From Coemansia sp. RSA 1200 (taxonomy: Eukaryota > Kickxellomycota > Kickxellomycetes > Kickxellales > Kickxellaceae): a stretch of DNA of 64,000 nucleotides. The stretch covers positions 62,001-126,000 of the forward strand of contig JANBTT010000013.1 of assembly GCA_027578915.1 (NCBI GenBank), in the 5' to 3' direction. This document shows positions 10,458-21,100 of this stretch, one piece after another; the stretch's first letter is position 1; each line of letters begins with the position of its first letter. The notes under the pieces were generated by a model, which worked only from the letters and a program-made list of their open reading frames with translations, made no database searches and was not told the DNA's origin. Both the position numbers and the translations under genes were made by a program.

Positions 10458-11182
10458 TTACTTATTCTTCAGCGCAAGAGGAACTACAAGAAGCATATAT
10501 GCAAAGCAATAATCACACTTCAACGTTAGCAAAATAATGTTTCACATCAACTCCTGCAAGTGCACAAAAGTTTTCCCTCTCACAGTATTAAAAAAAAGCT
10601 AGACTGTTTTGGTGATAAGCATTGTGGAATGCCCAGACCCTTTTCTTTATGCGATATTGAGCAGGTCATGTGTTGGCGTGCGGAAAAACTCCAGAAAAAG
10701 AAGCAAGAGTGCGCTTCAACAAGCCCGGTTTCCAAAACGACTAGCCTAGCAAAAAAGCTGTTCTTCAGCTCCTAGAAAAATGCACAAGGATGCTGTGTTT
10801 AGGAGAATTACTTACCTGCTACGCAAATAACAATGATAATAATAATGGTGAGAGCAATGATAATCTTCCACTTCATGTTCCGCCATCTCATTGTCCTGCT
10901 AGCCGAGGTAGCGCTAGAGTTGAATATCTTTGTCTGGTTCTGCAGTCTGTCTGCTTTGCCCTGCAGGTTCCCCAGGTGCTCTTCGCGTTCCATGACCTTG
11001 CCGAGGTTCTCATTTACAATAATCTGCACCTGGTCTAGCTCCTCCTGCAGCTGCTTGGTTTTCTGATTTTTGTAGCCGCCGTTGTGCTCGTAGCCATCGT
11101 GGTCGTCGCCAGGATGGCTATTGTCAAAAGGCTTCGAGCCGTAGCCGCCGTCATATCTGGAAGCGTCGTTGTATGACCTACT
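10458..11182 (-). CDS. R-SNARE (synaptobrevin/VAMP-Snc type), 5' exon unresolved
   Basis: The main exon runs from about 11177-11182 down to 10816. It encodes a Gly/Asp/Tyr-rich linker (ASRYDGGYGSKPFDNS), then the SNARE helix starting KQLQEELDQVQIIVNENLGK. The zero-layer Arg lies in VMEREEHLGNL. A basic juxtamembrane stretch (MRWRNMKWK) and an Ile-rich tail anchor follow. The frame would stop two codons after GTA-GCA, but a perfect GTAAGT donor sits there. Joining to the acceptor TTGTAG at 10484 (intron 10484-10815) gives the ending VAVPLALKNK, like the VPIAV ending of Snc proteins. An in-frame TGA upstream of 11177 shows that a further 5' exon with the start codon lies between 11.2 and 12.0 kb. 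Function: fusion of secretory or endocytic vesicles. Confidence 0.8.
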
Positions 11183-12350
11183 CTTGCTTCAAAACACGCG
11201 CATGTACCACAGACAATATACCGAGTATTAGCGAAACTGCTCTGTGTGCTGCTCTGTTGACCGGTTCAAGCAAGAGCCATTCACGTCGCCGGTTTTCACA
11301 GAGCAAACTACTTACATATTTAAAACCCAATTGGCGTATTAATGCTAACAAGATTTAGTAGAGAAATAAATTAAAGAGAAGAAAGAAATTCCCCCACAGA
11401 GAAAAGCAGAATGTTTCAGAAAAAGATACAGAAAAAGTCCACAATAAAGAAATAAAAATTAGTGTTCAAAAGAAAAAAGAAGAAAAAGAGGGAGACGCAG
11501 ACCAAGCTGTATCAATTCATTGTCAGGCTTTTTCTTTACATTTGGCGAGTTCTAGCCAACCACAAGCTCGAGCTGAGAAAGAGGGTGACGGAAACACCAT
11601 TTATTTGTTCTTTGGAAGGCTATTTTTAAAGGATAGTGCGGTTTGAATTTTTTTCCACATGTTACTGTTGCTGTTGCTGTGTGGTTTATGGCAAGAAAAC
11701 CTTGCTCTGTGATCCGGCAGCCAAACCGCTGGCCAGAGAACCAAGTGTGTAAGTGAAAGCGGCTATAGCTCGGAAAGAGATGGGCTAATAGACAAGCTCA
11801 GTTCGCTCAATAAGCAAACTTACAACAACAAAGCCGGTGTAAAAAGCTAAAGCGGCGCTAGTCAGATCTGGTGCTCAAAGCACCTGCGAAATATGCCAGT
11901 GCGGGCGTCATCTAATGATTTTGGTCGAATCAGCAGTAGCGTGAGCGCGTCCAGGATCACGTACTGCTGCCATGTACAGCCCGAGGTACTTACTGCTTTG
12001 GGGTTGCTCTTACAACTACGTGTTTGTTGGTACGTTAGATGAAACTGGACAGCGGAATGATCCAGCCATATCACCAGTTCGCTATACTATATTTTCAAAT
12101 AACCGGACCGGTCCACTGGCTGCAACTACCAACACGCTTGTTCTCTTGCGCTCCCATTTTTCGACACGCAATCAGCATCAGTCGACATTAACGAGCTTCG
12201 CTGTTGGGGCGTTCCATCTTCCCGCATGTGTCTGTTTTATTCATCTCCACATGTTCCACACTATTGTTTCTCTTCCTGCCAGTTCCGCTTGTTCAAGACC
12301 CATTTTTTGTTTGACAGATAGCCAGCATCTATGCAGGTCATCCCTTTCCT
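11183..12350. other. Intergenic region, probably with SNARE first exon and MOSC leader
   Basis: The start-codon exon of the R-SNARE gene must lie here, but no ATG/donor pair is convincing. A candidate is ATG-GCA-GCA at about 11971 followed by GTACGT. The right half is the leader of the MOSC gene. No other gene recognised. Confidence 0.45.
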
Positions 12351-13358
12351 ATGTCATTGGCCGCAGACGAATCAGGTGCACAGTATGCGCCAAGACCACA
12401 GTCATCAGAACACAAAACAGATGATGCTTTGACAAAATGGAGAGTATCGGCGCTTTATACGTACCCTGTCAAGTCATGCCAGCCAGCGGTGCTGCAGGAG
12501 TCGTCGATAACTGAAACGGGTCTTGCTTACGACCGACTCTGGGTCCTGACCGACAAGCGGCTCGGACGCTTTGTGACCCAGCGCCAAGTCCCCAAACTCG
12601 CACTGGTCAAGGTAACAATTGATGAAGACAGCAATGTTCTTGAGCTTTCAGCCGACTCAATGGCAACGACTCTGCGTCTGCCGCTGCATCCACAGCCGGA
12701 GAAGGATCTCGGAGAGCGGTTTAAGGTGCGTATCTGGTACGAAGACGCCTATGGGCGTTGCTGTGGCGAGCATGCAAATAGCTGGCTGTCAGAGTTCACT
12801 GGAAAGCCGATACGCTTGCTGTACAAGGACGCGGATACACAGCGTCTTGTCTCTCGATACGTGCCTTCAAAGGAAGTTTGTCCAACGGCTCCGCAGTCTG
12901 GATTTGCCGATCTGTTTCCATTCCACATCACCACCGACTCCTCTTTAAACGACGTCAACAAGCACCTGACGCGCCCTCTCACACACAAAACCTTCCGCCC
13001 AAACATCGTGCTCACCACAGACAGTCCTATCGTCCCGCCCTATGACGAGGAAACATGGAGGCGGATTGAGTTTGTCGGCGACAACTCAAGCAACGCGGAT
13101 CTGAACTGGTCAATGTTCATCACATCGCGCACGCCTCGGTGCAGCATGCTTAATGTAGACATGAACACCGGTACCATGGTTCCCGATCGCGAACCATATG
13201 TGTCGCTGCTGAAATTCAGATGTGTAGATGCTGGTCAACCAAAGTTCTCGTGTTTTGGCATGCAGGCCACCCCGCAAACGGTAGGGCAAAACATACGTGT
13301 GGGCCAAGAGATGTATGTGCGTGAACGTGGGGTTCACTTGCTTACAGAGCCCCTTTGA
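12351..13358 (+). CDS. MOSC-domain protein (mARC-like molybdenum-cofactor protein)
   Basis: 335 aa. An N-terminal MOSC beta-barrel domain (about 30-150; KWRVSALYTYPVKSCQ, then GLAYDRLWVLTD) is followed by a MOSC domain (about 190-330; DLFPFHITTDSSL, FRPNIVL, SRTPRCSMLNVDMNTG). The Cys of TPRC is at the position that ligates molybdenum in mARC proteins, which with cytochrome b5 and its reductase reduce N-hydroxylated compounds. Length equals human mARC, but no N-terminal membrane anchor is visible from this ATG, so the protein may be cytosolic. An upstream exon cannot be excluded. Confidence 0.88.
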   Translation: MSLAADESGAQYAPRPQSSEHKTDDALTKWRVSALYTYPVKSCQPAVLQESSITETGLAYDRLWVLTDKRLGRFVTQRQVPKLALVKVTIDEDSNVLELSADSMATTLRLPLHPQPEKDLGERFKVRIWYEDAYGRCCGEHANSWLSEFTGKPIRLLYKDADTQRLVSRYVPSKEVCPTAPQSGFADLFPFHITTDSSLNDVNKHLTRPLTHKTFRPNIVLTTDSPIVPPYDEETWRRIEFVGDNSSNADLNWSMFITSRTPRCSMLNVDMNTGTMVPDREPYVSLLKFRCVDAGQPKFSCFGMQATPQTVGQNIRVGQEMYVRERGVHLLTEPL

Positions 13359-13491
13359 CAACAAGCGATGTGTCAAAAGCTAACAGCATCTCTAACATAT
13401 TTTTTCATAGATTTCTTCTTTACAGATATAGAAAACCTGGTTTATCCAAATACCACTGCAAAAAGAACGCGTTCGTGTGGCATGCAGGCTA

Positions 13492-14574
13492 TTAGCTTGT
13501 CTTTTTCGCCACATTGATGTATCCGGAGCCCAGACAGGTTGCCAGAACCGTGTTTGACTCTGGATCGGGCTTGAGCTTAAATGTGATGTTGAAAAACTCG
13601 CGGATATCGCGCAGATACTGGATGGTGAATGGCGTGAGCTTGCCAATCCTGGTCTTGGATGCGTGCTCGGGACCCAGAACCATCAGAAGCAGCGCCAGCC
13701 ACTGGTGGGACGAATCGAAACAGCCGCCGCGAGCAATCTCGTTCAGCAGCATCTTCGCAGCGTCTTTGCCAATGTCCTCGGGTGAATCGCCAGGGTTGGC
13801 GCACAGCTCCGCAGTTATCAGAGCGCCTGTCGTGGACTCTGCCACAAGCGAGATGCCAAACCCAGGCGAGAATCCCGATTCAGCACCCTTGTACACATCC
13901 GTGTATATGTATATATCTGGAATAAATCTGTTCAGCTCGCCACGCGCGGTCTCCACCATGCGGTTCGCTGTTTGCGGAGACACTCTTGTGGCGTATGAAA
14001 TTCCACGGATGCGCTTGATTCTCCCCTGATCGGTGTAGTTGATCGGCCTTACCGACCGCACCACCGGACAGATAAACCGGACTTCGCCACCGCCCTTTGG
14101 CGGCGCTCCCCGCTTAGTCACCCGCATCTCAACGCCCTCCTCAATCCCAAAGTGCCGGTAGTTCCGCAGCGTTGCCGTTCGGATGGTGTCGACAGAGAGA
14201 TCGGTGTTGTTCATCGTGATTCCCCTAAGCGTCGCCACCAACTGCTCCTTCCCAAACGGCGCGAGTGCAACAAGAACCTCAAGAAAGTATCCAATCGCAC
14301 GCGACACGGGGCAATCGACGCTGACCTTTCCACCCATGATTATCCCCGGCTTGAGCATCACCGACGTACCTGTCGGCGAAATCACCATGCGCGATCCATT
14401 TGTCACAGCCTCTACCATCCTCAGAAGCGCAATCTCGTAGTCTCGCAGCCCTGGATTCTCATCGTTTGACCGGATCTTCTCTATTCGCACGGGTCGCTGG
14501 CTCAGTATCGAGAACACCAGCCTCTGCTTTAGGAATTTGTGACCCTCAAACTGAATTACGTCTCTTTTCGACAT
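13492..14574 (-). CDS. RCL1: RNA 3'-terminal phosphate cyclase-like protein Rcl1
   Basis: 360 aa from MSKRDVIQFEGHKF, close to the 367 aa of yeast Rcl1. The open frame extends 33 codons upstream, but these are low-complexity leader. Features of the RtcA/Rcl1 fold are visible: RQRLVFSILS-like opening, PGIIMGG, the GAPPKGGGEVRF loop, and ESTTGALITAELCANPG. Rcl1 is the Bms1 partner in the small-subunit processome and is needed for A2 cleavage of pre-rRNA. It is not a true cyclase. The gene is divergent from MRP10, pairing a cytosolic-ribosome assembly factor with a mitoribosomal protein over a 450-bp promoter. Confidence 0.95.
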   Translation of the reverse strand: MSKRDVIQFEGHKFLKQRLVFSILSQRPVRIEKIRSNDENPGLRDYEIALLRMVEAVTNGSRMVISPTGTSVMLKPGIIMGGKVSVDCPVSRAIGYFLEVLVALAPFGKEQLVATLRGITMNNTDLSVDTIRTATLRNYRHFGIEEGVEMRVTKRGAPPKGGGEVRFICPVVRSVRPINYTDQGRIKRIRGISYATRVSPQTANRMVETARGELNRFIPDIYIYTDVYKGAESGFSPGFGISLVAESTTGALITAELCANPGDSPEDIGKDAAKMLLNEIARGGCFDSSHQWLALLLMVLGPEHASKTRIGKLTPFTIQYLRDIREFFNITFKLKPDPESNTVLATCLGSGYINVAKKTS

Positions 14575-15023
14575 TTTATTATCGTTTGGTGTCTGTACAG
14601 AAGGGGACGTAATAGCTTGACAAATAAACAGGTGGTTAAAGAACTGAGACACAACGGAAGGAAAAGAACGCAAGCTTTACAACATGCAATAAAAAAGAAT
14701 GGGCTATGAAGAAAATTTGACAGAAAAAAATCAGAAATCCCCACCACCTGGATCTGATCAGATTAGTGATTGATGCAGGCCAGAAAAAGATAGCGCTTTA
14801 TCACTAGCATCGAACGTGCAACGAATTTGAATCCTTGTCTTGCCTCTACTTAATTCTGCTGCTGTTTCAATTTCAGGTGCTATTGCTCTCAACATCGTTG
14901 TTGTATATAGGGCTTTATTTTTTTTAGTCGCTTATTGGAGAGAAGCCATCGATCCTGCTTTTCAACCAGCAGCGGGTCAGCTAACGAAAAAGGGAGAGAA
15001 GATACAGATTCAAAGCAACCACA
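14575..15023. promoter_or_regulatory. Shared divergent promoter RCL1/MRP10
   Basis: 449 bp between two divergent start codons. No convincing TATA box or named motif was identified by eye; the plus-strand side has a T-rich stretch at about 14920. Classified from gene layout only. Confidence 0.5.
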
Positions 15024-15269
15024 ATGACAGCAGTCAATATCCCAAAGCTCAAAGTCAGGGCTAGAAAGGTGGTGCCAGCAGCAAAATGCGCCGAGCAGAT
15101 GGCAGCGCTGACCGCATGCTGGTCAACGACGTCTGTCGACAACCAACGGTGCGCAGCGGCTACACAAGCGCTCATCGTATGCGTTCAGAAGGCCAAGCGT
15201 CCGCGCCCAGTGAAGTCAGACATCAACTACCATTTGTCTCGGCTAAGCAAGCAGGTCCTGGGCAAGTAA
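15024..15269 (+). CDS. MRP10: Mitochondrial small-subunit ribosomal protein mS37 (Mrp10/CHCHD1)
   Basis: 81 aa with a twin CX9C arrangement: Cys-AEQMAALTA-Cys and Cys-AAATQALIV-Cys, the coiled-coil-helix fold oxidised by Mia40 in the intermembrane space. The N-terminus is basic and starts like the Mrp10 family (IPKLKVRARKVV). Mrp10 is a mitochondrial small ribosomal subunit protein that binds rRNA through its basic extension. Length fits the family (about 95 aa in yeast). Single exon, divergent from RCL1. Confidence 0.88.
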   Translation: MTAVNIPKLKVRARKVVPAAKCAEQMAALTACWSTTSVDNQRCAAATQALIVCVQKAKRPRPVKSDINYHLSRLSKQVLGK

Positions 15270-15546
15270 AAAAAGGCAAGTCAGCCTTGTCAAGCTTGCC
15301 TGAAGAAGCTCATTTGGCCCAGGGTTTGAGCGTAACTCGCGACTTCAGGGTTTTTTTTCTGTATGTGCCAAACCTTGATCTCAATAATAAAATAAAAATA
15401 AATTAGACAAATGTACATCTTCTATTGCGTGAAGGGCTTCCGAACTAGCTCATTGACAGATATCGCCCATCTGCGACGGTGTGAGGTAGCTGAAGTTCTT
15501 GAATATGCGCTAGCCATGTTGTATAGTCCAAAAGGAAAACAGTTAC

Positions 15547-16510
15547 TCATACTGAAAAGCCATTCAGATGCCCCAAGAGTTCGCCTTTGCTTTTAATAAT
15601 CATCTCCTCGTCCTCTCCAGTAAATGTCACCATGACCATCGATCTTTCTGTTGTTCCTGGTTTGAGGTGCGTTGTGCTCTTATTGCTTGGCATCCAGTTA
15701 GGATACAGACCGACTCTGACCTTACGCTGCGTATATAGCTTTTGCCTAAGATGTAGGTCGCGCACGACTACAGTCTCTCTAGCCCAGGTTCCTACAAACG
15801 CACGCGTAAACGGCTGGGCATGCTTATGCGATAGTTCTCTTACCAGCTCCGGCAGGTACGCATCAACAAGCTTTTCAGACAGCCTTGAGAATTGTGGAAA
15901 CAAGTGGATGTTTTCTTCTACACATACAACGGGGTTCCAAAGCTCGCTACAGGGGAACTTTAGCGTGTGGCCTTTAGGAAATAATGCAACCTGTGCTTTC
16001 TTGACCTGCTCGCTAGACCCATGAGGATCTGGATGATGCACAATTCCCTTCTCTCAGCTTGACCTTCATTCGCTCCAGCGTCTGCGTGCTGTACTCGAGC
16101 TGTTTTCCAAAGGCCCTTGCAACCACGCTATATATGATATTACTATCCGAACCACTGGTCCCACCACACGTAAAGCCAATATCATACAGCCTGGACATGT
16201 TCACCACCGACGTCTCTATATATTTGGATACTTCTGGCACAATCTCTATCTTCTTCATCTCAACGCCAAGCTCGTAGCATCGTTTGGCAAAGTACCGCGA
16301 GTTTCCTTCCTGCGCCTTGCCTAAAAGAAAGATGTCTCCAATGGCACAAAGCCCTGCTGTAAGCGGAACTGGTTTCTTGGCCTTTTCGCCGGATCTTGCC
16401 GAAGACAAGGATCGTCTCGAAACGCGCGTTCTGGCTCTGTCTGTGACAATAGTGGTGATAGTCGCAGGACCAGCCCCTAGGCTGCAGCGGATCAACCGAC
16501 AAAGACTCAT
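15547..16510 (-). CDS. Molybdopterin-binding-domain (FAD synthase-like) protein, with a frame break
   Basis: The N-terminal half (ATG at 16510) starts with an Arg/Ser-rich likely mitochondrial presequence, then MoCF-fold motifs: GDIFLLGKAQEGNS, the KRIE-like KKIEIVPE, and FTCGGTSGSDSN, up to TLERMK. The C-terminal half continues in another frame (ALFPKGHTLKFPC, VVCVEENIHLFPQF) down to 15547. This matches the layout of yeast YMR178W-type proteins and the MPT domain of FLAD1. The join at about 16013-16063 needs a one-base shift. An intron would require a GTCAAG donor (16006-16063), which is unlikely, and would also delete residues the family normally has. A sequencing indel or a real lesion is favoured. 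The gene is divergent from THR1. Confidence 0.75.
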
Positions 16511-16852
16511 CAAGCTGTGTCTGAAAAAAATAATACAATAACAAAAGGACAAAAAGTCGTATATATTAGAAAAATATAGCAAGCTGTCAAAGATAAAATT
16601 AATTGTACCAGACAGAAAAAAGAATCAAGCGTTGAAAACCCATTCACAATGAGTCAGAACCTGGGAAAAAAACCTGCACAAGCAGCTGGAGAATGAAAAA
16701 GTCCCCCGCTGTTTTTTGTTTGCGATCTGCTGCAATTATCAAATCTCTTCTCTTCCTCTTTTGCATCTTTTCAAAAATAAAAAAGTATTAACCAGCTTGT
16801 TGTAATCCACTTTTCCTTTTTTCTTTTGCACTCGTCGATATTGCCAACAGAT
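16511..16852. promoter_or_regulatory. Divergent promoter region (MoCF-domain gene / THR1)
   Basis: 342 bp between divergent starts. The THR1 side is T/C-rich (about 16745-16830), as are other leaders in this window. No specific factor site is claimed. Confidence 0.45.
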
Positions 16853-17944
16853 ATGCCGGTCAAATACGAGATCAATGTTCCAGCAACTTCTGCAAACATT
16901 GGCCCTGGATACGACGTCCTAGGCCTTTCGCTATCTCTATATCTGACCGTAAACGTTCACATAGATAATGATGCACCTACGGATGGCGACGCAGCCAACT
17001 ACAACATCACCATACTCTACGAGGGCGAGAACTCTGACGGGCTTTCCCTCGATCCCAGAAAGAACCTGATCACTGACACGGCCATATACGTGCTTGCGTG
17101 TAATGGGTTCAAACAGTTTCCCTACCCGACTACACTGCGCGTGAACAACCGTATTCCGCTGGGTCGCGGTCTGGGCTCGTCTGGTGCTGCTGTGGTTGCT
17201 GGTGTTGTTCTGGCAGACATTGTGGGCTCGCTGAGGATGTCTCAGCAGCGAATGCTTGACTACTGTCTGATGATCGAGCACCACCCCGATAACGTCGCAG
17301 CGGCGCTCCTAGGCGGGTTCGTTGCTAACTACGTGGTGGATAGGGATAGTAACCAGGCCAGAAGACCAGCAGAGAGTCTCAGCGACACCGAGCGAATGCA
17401 GCGTGACCGCGAGGAAAAAGCAGCAGCAACCGACAGCGCAATCGCTATTCCTCCTGAGAATATCAGCCAGTCTGTGCGACTTGGATGCTCGCCAAAGATC
17501 AAGGCCGTGGCGATTATTCCCCAGTTTGAGCTGGCAACATCCAAGGCGCGCGCCGTTCTGCCTGAAAAATATGCACCCAATGATGTGGTTTTCAACCTCC
17601 AGCGGTTATCGATCCTGACCACTGCGCTTGGCAGCGACACTCCAAACCCCTGGCTTATATACGGTGCAATGGCAGACAAAGTGCACCAACCGTATCGGAT
17701 GCACCTGATCCCGGGGCTTCCCGAGATCCTGACCACGTTCAACCCGGACAATACGCCCGGTTTGCTTGGAATCTGTCTTAGCGGTGCCGGGCCAACCATT
17801 CTTGCACTCGCCGTCAGCAACTTTGAAGAGATAGCCGCTAAAATACAGTCTGTATTCACCAGACAGCCAAATGGTGGCGTGGCTACAGAATATAAGCTCC
17901 TTGAAATTGTAGGCGATGGAGCCACCTGCGTCCAGAAGAGCTAG
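16853..17944 (+). CDS. THR1: Homoserine kinase
   Basis: 363 aa from the ATG of MPVKYEINVPATSANIGPG (yeast Thr1 is 357 aa). GHMP-kinase family: substrate motif PATSANIGPGYDVLG, ATP-binding loop IPLGRGLGSSGAA, EHHPDNVAAALLGG, and the C-terminal LSGAGPTILALA motif. It phosphorylates L-homoserine, the penultimate step of threonine synthesis. A linker at about residues 170-205 is charged and Ala-rich, slightly longer than in yeast. Frame opens nine codons upstream from a TTG, but the ATG is the natural start. Confidence 0.95.
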   Translation: MPVKYEINVPATSANIGPGYDVLGLSLSLYLTVNVHIDNDAPTDGDAANYNITILYEGENSDGLSLDPRKNLITDTAIYVLACNGFKQFPYPTTLRVNNRIPLGRGLGSSGAAVVAGVVLADIVGSLRMSQQRMLDYCLMIEHHPDNVAAALLGGFVANYVVDRDSNQARRPAESLSDTERMQRDREEKAAATDSAIAIPPENISQSVRLGCSPKIKAVAIIPQFELATSKARAVLPEKYAPNDVVFNLQRLSILTTALGSDTPNPWLIYGAMADKVHQPYRMHLIPGLPEILTTFNPDNTPGLLGICLSGAGPTILALAVSNFEEIAAKIQSVFTRQPNGGVATEYKLLEIVGDGATCVQKS

Positions 17945-18146
17945 CCGTAAAACATCACGTCGCTGGCTTCAGAAATTATTGCTTTCTGTTATGCTCAATA
18001 CGCGTGTTTTATTTACTAGCTGATAAAGTTACACAAGACAATAGATAATGAACTTGATGCCTAGGAGCAGCTACGATACATTAGCGCTTTGGAAATTAGT
18101 AAAAGGTATAAATATGATGAAGCGATTTAAACAAGCAAATCCAGGT

Positions 18147-21100
18147 TCAGCGGACCTTGCGATCCAGATAGTCATCCGATGTGCTTGTGAGCGTGGTTTT
18201 CATTGCGTGTGTGTTTGGATCGGCCCACGAAAACGAGTGCAGCTCCTCAGCTGATTGCGTGCGACGCGGTTCTGCAGATAAAGGGACACCTGCCTTGTAA
18301 GCAGCACTGACCAGCCTTAATGGGTAGTTTGCAAACTGGACAATGGAAAGCCATGCCGAGATGATATTCCCAATGTTGTACAGGGTGTAAGGTCGACGGA
18401 TGCTGAACAGCCACGCATAGATCACCGAGCAGGCAAAGATCCCAAATGTGGCAATCCGTAGCCCCCGAACGATCCGCCGTCCCAATGGTGACGACCGATG
18501 TTCAGAGACAGAGCCAAGGCGTGGAACTATATGGTAGGTAGCAAGTGTCCGCAGCGCAAAGTAGCCGGCCATGTTTGCCAGGTTGTGGTCTGATGGAGCA
18601 TCTTCAAACCATAGGACGCTGATGTTACGCACCCACACGAGTAGCTCCGGAACGCAGTAGGGAAGACTGCTTGTCCAGAACAGAAGCAAGGCCAGCTGGT
18701 ATGCCGAGCGGTCTTTCAGAATCATCGCAGCTGTGCGCTTTGTGACGCGCCTGTCTTTCTGTCTGTGTCGCTCGGTCAGACTCGTATAAACAACCCTGCT
18801 ATCTTGCTGTCTGGCTGCCCCAGAGGCCATGATTTGCGAATAGGTCATGGTGCGTACGGTCGTGATGGTCTGTGCCAGGTATATAACAAGGAACGCAAAC
18901 TGGTAAGGCAAGACAGCGCTGACCAGAAACACAAAGACAATTGCAATGATGGCTGGACGTACATATACACTGGCCTTGTCTGAACTTACATACCGACCAC
19001 GGTCTTTAGTGTTTTCCAACACACTCGCCTCTGCAGCCACGACAAGAGGATTGCCTTCTCCTAGAACACTGGCCACCATAGCAACAATCCATGAAGCAAG
19101 ACCGCATACCATGGTCAATACAATGGCCTCCAGAATGATAAAGCCAAGCGAAACAAGGACTAACAACATGGGTGGAAGACATAGTGTCCACCCTGATCCC
19201 CGTACGCCCATAAACAGATTCTTCCAAGAAGCAAGCGTAGCTGGCGACCACGAGCCTTCCATAGCATACGATACCAGCTCCTGAACAATTGGTGTCAGCG
19301 CGGACATTACAAGCACTATGATTAGTGTGCCATTGCGGATAAGACGCTCAATGGTAGCCAAGCATCCAGGAAACCTGGCAACGGCTATGCCAGACCCACC
19401 TACAGAACCCTGGGATTCAAATCGTAATTGCATCTGACTATTCCACGAATGCAATTGGTGCACAAGAACAAGGCAAGCCCAGATAAATGAAAGAGCCAAA
19501 AGCGCCATATCATAGCGTTTGATCATCCTGTTCAGCGACGAGTACCAGTTAATTCGCAATGAAATGTCAAATCCTGAGTAGTAGTCGCTGTCCACAAACA
19601 GATCAATGTACAGACCATCCCACGAACCAGCCAGCCGTGGGCTATCCTTGGACGTTGTTGTCAAGTGTCCAGTCTGAAAATACGCGCCGCGACCATGAAT
19701 TGCAATGTCAAAAACGCTTTGGTCGTACCAAAACTTGCTTTCGTAATGGCGACCATCGGACTGCAACACAACTGGGCTGAATCTAGGTCGGTTGAAAAGC
19801 GTATGAGATGCCTTAGAATTGCGATGCATTGCGACTTTTGTTCTGAAAACAAAGAGCGGGTTTTCTGGGACGACTAACCGAATACGCGAACGCAAGCCAA
19901 GTACACCATCGCCTGATTGTGCTCGAATGCTGTAGGGTGTTATTAGCTGTAAATATCCAGGGTCTTTGTCCACTTGGAGTGGTGTGTTGACAAAGGCAGA
20001 TTCTAAAAATCCAGTCTTGCCTGGTCGTGAAGGCAGCTCAAACCCAATATGACTGTAGCTTTCAAAGCCCTTTGAAGGGATTTCCATATATCGAAGTGAA
20101 TTCACAGGTAGTTCAGGGTTATCGCCAAGCCGTTTTAACGGCAGCATCGTTGGCGTGGGCTCAGCAAGCTGCTTGCAGACAAATTTGGCATCTTCTTTGG
20201 CGTCTTGCTGGTTGCATCCCAAAAGGATAGGTATCGCATCTTGCTTCTTGTCGGTGTCGTCAGAATTGGCAAAAAGACGTGGATCATAAAGAGCCTGAAG
20301 AACCCTTGTCAAACCGGCTTTGGATTTCTTGTCAACAAAGGGCAAAAGGTGCAATGACTTTGGCTTTATGGTGGATTTTGTTGATTTAGGGATCAGCTCA
20401 CGCATGTCTGCCAAAGTAAGCTTAATGGTGCCAGAGTCGTACACGCTCACATATTGGTAATCGCTGGAAAGCATACTCTTTGGCGAAACAGTTCTCTCAT
20501 TCTCTACAAACCCACCAGCCTCGGTTCCCGAATAAAGCTCTCTCCGCATGAGGTTCATGCGCGACTCCAGCGACAGTAGCTGTGATGGCTGGCGGGCATC
20601 CATGATCTGAACCATTACCCTGGAAAACTTCTTCGCCATCTGCGCGCACCAAAGGATATTCTGATGGTCTAGACTTAGCCATACATCGTTGATTCCCGAT
20701 GACATGATGCTCAGAGAGTTCTTTGGAGGCGCAATATCGCCAACATATGTGTAGTCCGAATTGATCATCGAGTCAAGATTGCCTCCAGCAATGGACACAA
20801 GACTGACGTGATCTAGGCTGCCATTATGAAACCCGTTCCGCCAAAAGGCATTGACGTTGCTATATGTGTTCTCGACATACTGCTCGAGCGACGCTGTTGG
20901 GTTGTTGTGCGGCGTAGACAGTGTGAATATGGCCTGAATCGAGTCATTGACATAGTTCGAAAGCGTAAAGGCCGTGCGAGCAACGACACCACCCATTGAG
21001 TGACCAACAACAATAACCGATGTTGGAAGTGCAAACGCAGTGTCTTTGCTAGAGAGCCGGTGAGCGGTACGCGTTTTTGGATATAGAGACAGTATATAGC

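Noticed and set aside
11972..12424. Plus-strand frame overlapping the MOSC start
   Set aside because: Reads into the MOSC gene in the wrong frame; composition is that of a leader.
16006..16063. 58-bp intron in the molybdopterin-domain gene
   Set aside because: Donor would be GTCAAG, there is no good branch site, and removal would delete residues that homologues have; a one-base frame break explains the data better.
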